Below are positions 57,031-64,000 of a stretch of DNA of 64,000 bases, one piece after another. Within the stretch, counting starts at the first letter, position 1, and every line of letters starts with the position of its first letter. Under the pieces are notes generated by a model. That model did not search any database. It saw nothing but the letters and a program-made list of their open reading frames with translations, and was not told the origin of the DNA. The position numbers and the translations under genes were made by a program. The DNA comes from JAENVU01 sp046598395 (GTDB lineage Bacteria > Actinomycetota > Acidimicrobiia > IMCC26256 > JAENVU01), in NCBI GenBank assembly GCA_046598395.1, contig JBKJIQ010000036.1, positions 108,314 through 172,313 of the forward strand. Direction: 5' to 3'.

Positions 57031-57522
57031 ATGAGGTAACTCTCGACCATCGGACCGAGCTGGCCGTTCGCGCGCGTCGAGCAATGGGATCAACTGCTCA
57101 ATCGTCGTTTGGTCCCCTCCAAGCAAGAACGTGGACTTCCCGACACTGGCCGCCGCGGCCGCGCCGGTGACCGCCGCCTCCACCACGGCAACTCCGTACT
57201 GCGCGGCTTCGACGTGGGCCAAAATCACCGTTTCGGGCAACACCGTGCTGTGGATTGCCACCACCGAACCGGAGGCGAGATGGGCCAGCAGGCCGTCGGG
57301 ACCACCGAGCACTGCCCGTACGTAGTGGTCGGCGGGCACGCAGACACCAACGATCCGCGCCTGCGTCACCAACGAGGCCAGCGTGTCGGCCGATCTCGCG
57401 CCCTGGGCGGTCAACTGCACGACCGCGGTCGCGTCGAGGTCGTTGACCACCACCGGAACCCCGGCCCGCACGAGACTCTCGGCCATTGGTCGTCCGATCG
57501 CCCCCAGGCCGACGAACCCCAC
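56998..57522 (-). pseudogene. Truncated 6-phosphogluconate/3-hydroxyisobutyrate dehydrogenase-like gene
   Basis: The 174 residues cover only the NAD-binding half: GFVGLGAIGRPMAESL at the very start, ADHYVRAVLGG and VEAAVTGAAAAASVGKSTFLLGG. After IEQLIPLLDA the sequence loses homology and stops, so the all-helical C-terminal domain that forms the active site is absent (normal length about 290). The only in-frame start is GTG 57522, right before the Rossmann motif; an AGGAG-preceded GTG at 57544 is in another frame, so the 5' end may also be damaged. The 224-bp gap to 57747 shows nothing else. Confidence 0.6.
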
Positions 57523-57746
57523 GGTCTCGACGTGATCCCGTCACTTTTCGATACTCCTGCCTCTCTCGGTGTGCACTCGCGGCCGGAGCGTATCGACCGC
57601 CGGCACCGCGGGTCAGGTATACCCACTGGGCAGCGCACCGGTGGGGAGAGCCTCGGCGGAAGCCACGCAGCGAACAAGCAGCGGGGACCACACCGACAAG
57701 GGCCAACTCACGCGTGGTGGTTCGATCTCACGCAACCGCGGCTTGG

Positions 57747-58850
57747 CTATGGCCCGCCGAGCTCAAAGGGTGCGGCCTTCGTCGTTTGCGTCACGGGTCG
57801 CTTCGCCCGCCGTTGCGGATCTACCCGCGACTGTGCCCTTGAGGCGAGAACAACGGCGTCGACCATCTCGCGACCAACGACGTCCAGTGCCGTCGCGAGC
57901 GCCCGCCGTCGGGTGCCCTTCATGACGACGACCACGCGTCGGTCGGCGTCGAAGACCCGGTCAGGGACCTGACGAGCCGAGTTGGGTGACGGCGCGATGA
58001 GAGCGCAGGCATTGGTACCGACCTCATCTGGCGCGCCGTTGAGGTCGAACACGTCGATTGGCGGGGAGATTGCCGATCCGAAACCCAAAGCGACCCACCG
58101 GTTCAGGACCTCCGAGCCAGCCACCGGGAGGAACGCGTACACCCCAGGATGGGCAAGCTGCAACGATCGGACCAGATTGCGAAACGCCAACGTTCGGACG
58201 CCGGTCGCGTCGAAGACTGGCGCGCTCACATGGTCGAGCACATCCTCAGCGCTCAGGATCGGCCGGCGCCACGCCGCGAAAGCGTAGGCCACGAACACCG
58301 CTGCGATGAGGCCGAGGAGCGTTCCACCGACGAGACCCGTGGCCAAGCCAAGCTCCGAGCCAAGCCGCGAGACAGCGCCGCTCGAGTTGGCCTGGACCGC
58401 GAACGTGCCGATATAGGGGCCAGGCTTGTTTAGCTCGCGGACGAAGGCGCTAGCAGCCGTGTTCGCTATCCGCTGAGCCCGTAGACGAGATGTGTCGTAG
58501 CCAAACACTTGAAACAGGACCGTGTCCGACAACGGGTTCACGTCAATCACCGCCGGGATCATCGACTCCGGCGAGCGCCGTATCTGCTCTTTGATCGCGA
58601 CGCCACGCGCGACGGCCCCGCTCTTGAAGATCGCCTCACCAAACCGTGGAAGCTGATCCTGCTTAATGGTGAGCTGCCGTGCCGTGACCAGCGCCGTTGC
58701 CTGATAGCGGTCGTCCGATCGGAGCTGAGAGGCGAGGAATCCGGCAGTTACACCGAGCCCCAGGACGGCGAGCGCGACGTACCAGATCCGCCGGAACGCC
58801 CAAGACATCGCGGTGCCGTCGACACCTTGCCCTGCATCGACAGCCGACAT
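57747..58850 (-). CDS. Wzz/YveK-like polysaccharide chain-length family protein
   Basis: This 367-aa protein has an N-terminal helix (WYVALAVLGLGVTAGFLASQL), an extracytoplasmic domain, and a second helix near residues 175-200 (LATGLVGGTLLGLIAAVFVAYAFAAW), the layout of polysaccharide co-polymerases. A cytoplasmic region of about 160 residues follows, without a Walker A motif, so there is no tyrosine kinase fused. It would control length or export of an exopolysaccharide. ATG 58850 is chosen; TTG 58862 and ATG 58808 are also in frame. Confidence 0.75.
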   Translation of the reverse strand: MSAVDAGQGVDGTAMSWAFRRIWYVALAVLGLGVTAGFLASQLRSDDRYQATALVTARQLTIKQDQLPRFGEAIFKSGAVARGVAIKEQIRRSPESMIPAVIDVNPLSDTVLFQVFGYDTSRLRAQRIANTAASAFVRELNKPGPYIGTFAVQANSSGAVSRLGSELGLATGLVGGTLLGLIAAVFVAYAFAAWRRPILSAEDVLDHVSAPVFDATGVRTLAFRNLVRSLQLAHPGVYAFLPVAGSEVLNRWVALGFGSAISPPIDVFDLNGAPDEVGTNACALIAPSPNSARQVPDRVFDADRRVVVVMKGTRRRALATALDVVGREMVDAVVLASRAQSRVDPQRRAKRPVTQTTKAAPFELGGP

Positions 58851-59010
58851 ATCAGCCGACAACCAGCAGCAGTATCCAGATCATACGGGGAGCATTTTAG
58901 CTGATCGGGCGGAGGACGTTTGGCCGTTTCGGGGAACACCGACCACTTTTTAAGTTGCGCGACCAATTGGTCGATATAGGGACTCCATTCGCAACGCGGA
59001 AGTTCTGTCG

Positions 59011-60816
59011 ATGACCTCGAGGTTGAATCAGCCCACCATCATCCACCTCCGGCGCAAGCTACGCTCACGCCGTTACGGCGTCGTGTTCCTCGGACTGACC
59101 ACTGTCGGTTTGACCTTGTTCGCCGGCTCCCCGGCTGCGTTGAGTGCCACCTCGAGCCCGACGCCATCATCGAATGTCCTGCTCAGCGATAGCTTCGAAT
59201 CCGGGACCGTCGCGTTCTGGACAAAGGCGACCAACACAATCGCCCAGAACAACGTCGTCGACCGAGGCTTGTACTCAGCCCTTGCCACATCGACGTCGAC
59301 CAAAGGCCCGGCGTTCCTGAGCAAGACCCTCGCGGCGTCGGCGTTCGATATCACCGCGACCAGTCGCCTCGACGTCGTGTCGCAGTCGAGCTCCTTCTCG
59401 TTGCTACGTCTACGCGCGGCGGACGACAAGGGAATCGTCTCCCTCTTCAGACGCACCAACGGCCAACTCGCGGCCTACAACGAGGTGACCGGCACCACCA
59501 CTGTCTCGAAGACCGTGATGCCAACCAACTCATGGCATTCGGTTACGGTCCAATTGCAGATCGGCCCGAACGGCGGGACACTGCAGGTCTGGCTCGACAA
59601 CGCTTCTGTCGATGACCTCGCTACAACGAGCAGGTTCGGCACCACAGGGATCGGACGGGTACTACTCGGCGACCCGGGATCGGGCCGCACGTTCTCGGTC
59701 GCGTACGACAACGCCGTCGCTTGGAGTCCTGATGCGTCGACCCCGACCCCGACCCTGACCCCGACTACTACCACGACAGCCGCTACCCCGGTTACCACCA
59801 CCACCACAACCACGACCCCGGGCCCGATTACCACCACAACCCCGCTGCTCCCCGCTGCGTCCGGCGGCAACGTTTACGTCGTCAGTCCGACGGGCTCTAA
59901 CGCCGGCACGGGCTCGGTGGACAACCCATGGCGGACCGTGAGCAAGGCCCTCTCGAGTGCCGCACCCGGAGACGCCGTGTACTTGCGAGGCGGCATCTAT
60001 CTGGAGCGCGTGAACCCGGTACTGCAGGCCGGGACCGCCACCGCGCCGATCTCGGTAAGCGAGTACCCCGGCGAGCGACCGGTTCTCCAGGGAGTCCTGT
60101 GGCTCCACTCCCCTTCCTACTGGCGTATCCACGGAATCAACGTCACCTGGGATTCAGCAACGGGACTCCCCAACGAACAGATGGTCAAGCTCATCGGAGG
60201 CGTCGGTTGGACGTACAGCAACGCGGAGATCTGGGGTGCCCGCTCGTATGCCGCGCTGCTCGTGACCGCCGACTCCGCGGGAATACTCGCCAACTGGACG
60301 GTATCCGGCAACTGCATCCACGATACATATCCGACCAACAACACCAACCAGGATCACCTGATCTACGCCAACACCGGGCTCGGTGCCGGTGCGGGTCGCA
60401 TCACCGGGAACCTACTGTTCAACGTGACCAACGGTGAGGGGATCAAGCTCGGCGGGTCCGACGTCCACGTAGGCGCCGCGGTCAACGTGACGGCCGACCA
60501 CAACACGATCTACAACGCGATCCAGCCCGTCCTGATCGCCTGGGACTCAGACGGGAACACGCTCGACCACAACATCCTCATGAAGGCCTCCGGCAACTAC
60601 GGGGGAATCCGTGGCTACCAACTGGTTTCCTCGTCGAACCAGGCATCGAACAACATCGGGTACTCACTCGCCAAGATGTTCCTGAACGACCCGGGTTACG
60701 CCGCCGTGGCCGACTCCGGCGGAAACATCCTCCCAGTGGACCCGCAGTTCGATTCCACTGCAAGCTGTGCCGGCTTCAACGCCGCCAACCCGGCCGCGTC
60801 CGGCTACGGGGCCTAA
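59011..60816 (+). CDS. Secreted beta-helix (DUF1565-type) protein with Thr/Pro linker
   Basis: This 601-aa protein has a long signal peptide (VVFLGLTTVGLTLFAGSPAALSA), a LamG-like domain (about 50-245), a linker of Thr and Pro repeats (about 246-285), then a right-handed parallel beta-helix beginning NVYVVSPTGSNAGTGS and NPWRTVSKALSSAAPGD. Such proteins bind or cleave polysaccharides outside the cell. It is divergent from the Wzz-like gene, consistent with an exopolysaccharide locus. The protein ends abruptly after the helix, without an anchor. Confidence 0.83.
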   Translation: MTSRLNQPTIIHLRRKLRSRRYGVVFLGLTTVGLTLFAGSPAALSATSSPTPSSNVLLSDSFESGTVAFWTKATNTIAQNNVVDRGLYSALATSTSTKGPAFLSKTLAASAFDITATSRLDVVSQSSSFSLLRLRAADDKGIVSLFRRTNGQLAAYNEVTGTTTVSKTVMPTNSWHSVTVQLQIGPNGGTLQVWLDNASVDDLATTSRFGTTGIGRVLLGDPGSGRTFSVAYDNAVAWSPDASTPTPTLTPTTTTTAATPVTTTTTTTTPGPITTTTPLLPAASGGNVYVVSPTGSNAGTGSVDNPWRTVSKALSSAAPGDAVYLRGGIYLERVNPVLQAGTATAPISVSEYPGERPVLQGVLWLHSPSYWRIHGINVTWDSATGLPNEQMVKLIGGVGWTYSNAEIWGARSYAALLVTADSAGILANWTVSGNCIHDTYPTNNTNQDHLIYANTGLGAGAGRITGNLLFNVTNGEGIKLGGSDVHVGAAVNVTADHNTIYNAIQPVLIAWDSDGNTLDHNILMKASGNYGGIRGYQLVSSSNQASNNIGYSLAKMFLNDPGYAAVADSGGNILPVDPQFDSTASCAGFNAANPAASGYGA

Positions 60817-62090
60817 TCCTTGGCCTCATCCACACCGACGACGGTCCGGAACGCGATCTCAGCGTTTCGGACCGGGTCGCGCTCGCCGTCGAGGCGCATG
60901 ACGGGAACGTCATCGATATACCGCGCGTACGCCTCGAGCTGCCCGACCACAGCGCGCGCACCGAGGGTGTCTCCCGGCTTGCGCGCCACCGCGACCTCGG
61001 GACTCACTTCGAGATAGAAGGTGAGATCTGCTCGCGGCAGGAAGTGACGCACCAGCCACCGTGCCAACCGGAGATCGACCCCGGCGTAGACGAAATCAAG
61101 GGTTGCCAGCGCGTCAAGGAGATGACGGTCCCAGAGTACCACCGAGCCGCCGCTACCGCGTTGCTGCCGCCGGACATCGGTCAGGAACGTCACCGTCACA
61201 ACAAGCACCCAGAGGGAGCCGACGACACCGTGCCGCGACCGCAGCTCCTCACCTCGGCCCTCCGCGACCGCGCGGACCCCTGGCTCAGCGCTCTGGCCGA
61301 GGATCCGCTTGGCTGCCTGAGCGAGGGTATCCACCCAAGCGGGTCCCATGCCCGGACGCGACCACACCGTGCGCGAAGGGATCCCCGCCGCCGTCAGATC
61401 ATCGGCCAACTGCTCGCGCAACGTTGTCTTGCCGGAGCCATCCACACCGCTGCACGCGACCGCAACTCGCGGCCGCAGGCGCGTACGCATCTGCCCGACT
61501 CTGGCGCGCTTCGACGCCCACCATGGTGTGCCAGCAACCGGATCGATTCCGCGCCACCGCGCGAGCTCGCGACCGCCGTACGTATCCTCCAGTGCCGCCG
61601 CCTCCGCGATGATCGGCTCGCCATCGGGAAGAGTGGCACCCGCGCGCTGCAACGCCCGCAGTTCGAGCATCTCACGCACGCGAACCCGACCAAGCTCGCG
61701 GGCCCGCGCAAGTGTCCGGGCGACGGGATCCGGCCGCAGCGAGGTCGTCAGGTCGACTGACCCGATCACCAAACCGTCCGCGGTGATGGCCCAGCGGTGC
61801 TCGGCTGACGAGCCCAGCCGGCGGAGCAGCGGATCGAGCGACACCCAGCCGGCTGCGCGGAGACCCTCAGGCGCCGGCATTCTTAGGACATGAGCGTCGA
61901 GGTCGCGGGACCACGCAGGGCCGAGCACCGAATACCGGAGGCCGCCAGGCACCAGATACTCGCCGAGAACAGCGAGCGCGAGGCCATGTGCCCGCTCACG
62001 CGGTGATACACACGCGTCGTCCGGAATCCCCTCGCGGGCTCGCACCTCAACCGGAACGGCCTCGGCGATTCGCCGATCCTCGTCATTCAC
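60813..62090 (-). CDS. Thymidylate-kinase-like P-loop protein with N-terminal extra domain
   Basis: The C-terminal half of this 425-aa protein is a thymidylate-kinase-like P-loop domain: VACSGVDGSGKTTL (Walker A), VLWDRHLLDALAT and LTFYLEVSPEVAVARK. The N-terminal about 200 residues resemble nucleotidyltransferase-like helper domains found with such kinases in polysaccharide loci. It overlaps the ATP-grasp gene by 4 nt. A true dTMP kinase role is unlikely; the substrate may be a sugar or nucleotide. Confidence 0.75.
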   Translation of the reverse strand: MNDEDRRIAEAVPVEVRAREGIPDDACVSPRERAHGLALAVLGEYLVPGGLRYSVLGPAWSRDLDAHVLRMPAPEGLRAAGWVSLDPLLRRLGSSAEHRWAITADGLVIGSVDLTTSLRPDPVARTLARARELGRVRVREMLELRALQRAGATLPDGEPIIAEAAALEDTYGGRELARWRGIDPVAGTPWWASKRARVGQMRTRLRPRVAVACSGVDGSGKTTLREQLADDLTAAGIPSRTVWSRPGMGPAWVDTLAQAAKRILGQSAEPGVRAVAEGRGEELRSRHGVVGSLWVLVVTVTFLTDVRRQQRGSGGSVVLWDRHLLDALATLDFVYAGVDLRLARWLVRHFLPRADLTFYLEVSPEVAVARKPGDTLGARAVVGQLEAYARYIDDVPVMRLDGERDPVRNAEIAFRTVVGVDEAKD

Positions 62091-63223
62091 CGCTGGCTCC
62101 TTCGGAGTGCATATCGACCGCGCCCGATCATCGGAAGCGGATCACGAAGCGACTCGATGCTGTGCGCGGTGTGCCGGTGCGGCACGAGTCCGTCGAGCGT
62201 CGACGCGAGCCCGGCCTCCCCCATCCGGAATGCTGACCAAAGGCTCCGCAGATCGCCTTCTACCCAGCGGTATCTGAGACCGACTCGACCAGACACCGTC
62301 GGCGGCGTCGGATCATCAGGGCGTTCGAGCAGGCCACACCAGATCGCGGGCAGATTCACACCTGCCGCGACAGCGAGAGGTAGCGAGCCGTACACACGCG
62401 GGTTGAGATCAATCAGATGATTACCTATCAGCTGCGCCTGAAAGATCCCGTCATGGTTCGCGAGTAGCACTCGCAGATGCTGCTCCGTCGCATGATCGCG
62501 CGGAGCGACGACCGCTGCGCTCGCGACGCCACATCGGGATGGCCAAAGACGCTCATACCGCTGATGGACAACCGCCGCCATCTCACCGCGCCACATCACA
62601 CCACAAACCGCGCGCATTGACCCGGCGACGAACGGCTGCACGACAACCGGGACCTCGGCGGTCGCCGTGATGCGGCCGAGATCCTTCGGACCATCGACGC
62701 GTTTCGCCTCGAACGCCGCGCCCCCGACCTTCTGCTCCGCCTTGACGACGATCGGAAACTCCAGACCCTTCGCCGAGCGGAGTTCGGCGACCGAGGTGAA
62801 CCGTCGCTCGCCGAGTTCAGGGAACCCGGCCGCGGCAGCGAGCCGACCGAGCTGAGTCTTGTCAACCAGGACACTGCTCGGGAGGCCGAGAGCGACGAGG
62901 GCCCCATCGCTCGCGGGAAGCACCGCAATCGCTCCATGAACGGCCGCGGTCTCCTTCACAGCGGCCCGGTAACCCGGATCGTCGACGGTCGGGACCTCGA
63001 CAGCAACCGCGCAGTCCCGCGAACTCGCTGCGAGATTGTGCTGGCCCGAGGTCGTCACGACCGGTAGGTAACCTGCCGCCGCCAGAGCGCGAACAGCCGC
63101 GACTGCGGACCGGTTCTGCCCATCGCCGCCGTCGGTGACGACTACCGACTGGTGCACGACACCATGGTCACCCGAGCGATGCACAGCCACCCGGCGGTTG
63201 GTCCCGGCGCTCACCGAGGCCAT
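62087..63223 (-). CDS. ATP-grasp ligase-like protein
   Basis: This 378-aa protein has an ATP-grasp fold: VLVDKTQLGRLAAAAGFPE, FPIVVKAEQKVGG (ATP-binding Lys), VVVQPFVAGSM, and LIDLNPRVYGSLPLAVAAG with metal-binding Asn. The family joins a carboxylate to an amine or thiol using ATP. It is the first gene of a two-gene operon with the kinase-like gene. Carboxylate and acceptor cannot be read from sequence. Confidence 0.8.
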   Translation of the reverse strand: MASVSAGTNRRVAVHRSGDHGVVHQSVVVTDGGDGQNRSAVAAVRALAAAGYLPVVTTSGQHNLAASSRDCAVAVEVPTVDDPGYRAAVKETAAVHGAIAVLPASDGALVALGLPSSVLVDKTQLGRLAAAAGFPELGERRFTSVAELRSAKGLEFPIVVKAEQKVGGAAFEAKRVDGPKDLGRITATAEVPVVVQPFVAGSMRAVCGVMWRGEMAAVVHQRYERLWPSRCGVASAAVVAPRDHATEQHLRVLLANHDGIFQAQLIGNHLIDLNPRVYGSLPLAVAAGVNLPAIWCGLLERPDDPTPPTVSGRVGLRYRWVEGDLRSLWSAFRMGEAGLASTLDGLVPHRHTAHSIESLRDPLPMIGRGRYALRRSQR

Positions 63224-63358
63224 CCTACCCGGGAGCCGACCGACTCCCAGAGGAGCCGAGTTGACTCATCTGAATTCTCCGGGTGGGGGTGATCGTTGCC
63301 TCACGTGGTTTTCTCCGGCTGGGTGCGCGTGGTCTACGCCGTGTGCATGGAGCTATCG

Positions 63359-63612
63359 ATGAGTCAGCGCAAGGCGGTCACGTTGAAGAAGACGGCGGCG
63401 TATCGGCGTGGCGATCGTGGCACCAAGTCCGGCACGTTGCTGAAATCGCAGATCCCAATCCGGACCTGGGCCGAGTGGGACGAGAACCAGCCTGGGTTCC
63501 TTGAGATCGATCTGGTCGGTCACGAGGGCGGCAATAGCAGCGGCGAGTTCTGCTTCACGCTCACCGCTACCGACATCGCAACTGGCTGGACAGTGAACCG
63601 CTCCGTTCGTAA
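63359..63612 (+). pseudogene. Transposase/integrase-type fragment (ISNCY-like)
   Basis: The frame begins MSQRKAVTLKKTAAYRRGDR and joins directly to GTLLKSQIPIRTWAEWDENQ and IDLVGHEGGNSSGEFCFTLT, the start of a DDE integrase-type catalytic domain. In related transposases about 100 or more residues separate these parts, so an internal deletion is likely. The frame is then cut at about 63612 by the inserted IS5-type end, leaving DIATGWTVNRSVR. Confidence 0.65.
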
Positions 63613-64000
63613 GAGGCTGTCGCGAAAGTTTGGGCAGCGCGATCGCGTGTGGTCATGCGGGCACGGGTGTGGTGAGTCGGCGGAGGAGGTGCCGTGAGTG
63701 GGCGGCCCATACGAACCCTTCCGTGACGATCGGGTCGCGTTCATAATCGATTTGGAGTCGACGGTTATTCATGAGCCACGACCAGGTTCGTTCCACGACC
63801 CAACGCCGTGGGAGGACGACGAACTGGCGGGGTGGATGCGGTTCACGACCTCCGCGGAGATGTGATGCCGACGGCAATGTTGAATGAACGTGGTCTTGAA
63901 CCCGGCGTCGCACCACAACTTGGAGAACCGGCTCGAACGGGCTCGGGCGAGGTCGGTGACTTCGACCCCACCCGCATTGTCGCTCACGTCCGCGGCGACG
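63613..64000 (-). mobile_element. IS5-family insertion sequence, right part only
   Basis: The terminal end GAGGCTGTCGCGAAAGTTTG begins at 63613 next to TAA, and 40 bp inside it lies the stop of an IS5-type transposase on the minus strand. The element interrupts the transposase fragment at 63.4 kb and leaves the window at 64000, so its other end cannot be seen. Confidence 0.65.
63653..64000 (-). pseudogene. IS5-type transposase with frameshift (partial)
   Basis: Two frames carry one transposase. The part nearest the window edge reads WCDAGFKTTFIQHCRRHHISAEVVNRIHPA. The last part reads RQFVVLPRRWVVERTWSWLM and NNRRLQIDYERDP, with its catalytic Glu region, ending at 63653. The join near 63830 needs a frameshift, so the gene is probably broken or contains a sequencing error. 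The N-terminus is outside the window. Confidence 0.65.

Overview
The window is high-GC DNA with dense, often overlapping genes, frequent GTG/TTG starts and several promoters whose -10 box lies about 7 nt before a start codon (leaderless transcription). Together with polyprenol-phosphate-mannose-type glycosyltransferases, many lipoproteins and acyl-CoA/thiolase/P450/amidohydrolase catabolic genes, this points to an actinobacterium, possibly an Acidimicrobiia-like lineage. That placement is inference from gene content, not from a marker gene.

Layout. 1-5.7 kb: an amino-acid permease with a small membrane partner, then a compact copper module (CsoR-type repressor, CopZ-type chaperone, a 44-aa membrane peptide, CopA ATPase) and a repeat-containing lipoprotein. 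5.8-11 kb: a sulfatase behind a palindromic operator and a GGDEF-EAL protein. 11-23 kb: envelope glycosylation (phosphodiester glycosidase domain, GT87- and GT39-like membrane transferases, a polyprenol-P-sugar synthase plus a decayed copy) and two paralogous OmpR/histidine-kinase pairs. 23-27.7 kb: a lipoprotein and an ABC exporter with two ATPases and one FtsX-type permease, divergent from the second kinase pair. 27.7-34 kb: a peroxiredoxin-like gene with an in-frame UGA that reads convincingly as selenocysteine, an Nfu-type protein, hemolysin III, TauE/SafE, lipoproteins, Bax-inhibitor-1 and a PI-PLC-like protein. 34-44 kb: a TetR/hydrolase pair with a perfect 20-bp palindrome, two AAA/DUF4143 ATPases each preceded by a 23-bp-period repeat array touching its promoter, a periplasmic binding protein, and acyl-CoA dehydrogenase and ligase genes. 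44-56 kb: two thiolase-like proteins without thiolase catalytic residues plus a DUF35 protein, a copper nitrite reductase, a PAS/metallo-hydrolase pair, two amidohydrolases with an SDR, and P450s. 56-63.2 kb: an antibiotic-kinase-like gene, gene remnants, and exopolysaccharide-type genes. 63.3-64 kb: nested insertion-sequence remnants.

Three things stand out. First, the UxxC peroxiredoxin-like selenoprotein candidate with a hairpin in the bacterial SECIS position. Second, the exact 23-bp repeat arrays at both ATPase promoters. Third, at least five loci keep a recognisable N-terminus and C-terminus but have lost the middle (PAP2, GT2-GtrA, SDR, P450, a transposase), suggesting recurrent internal deletion or an assembly artefact.
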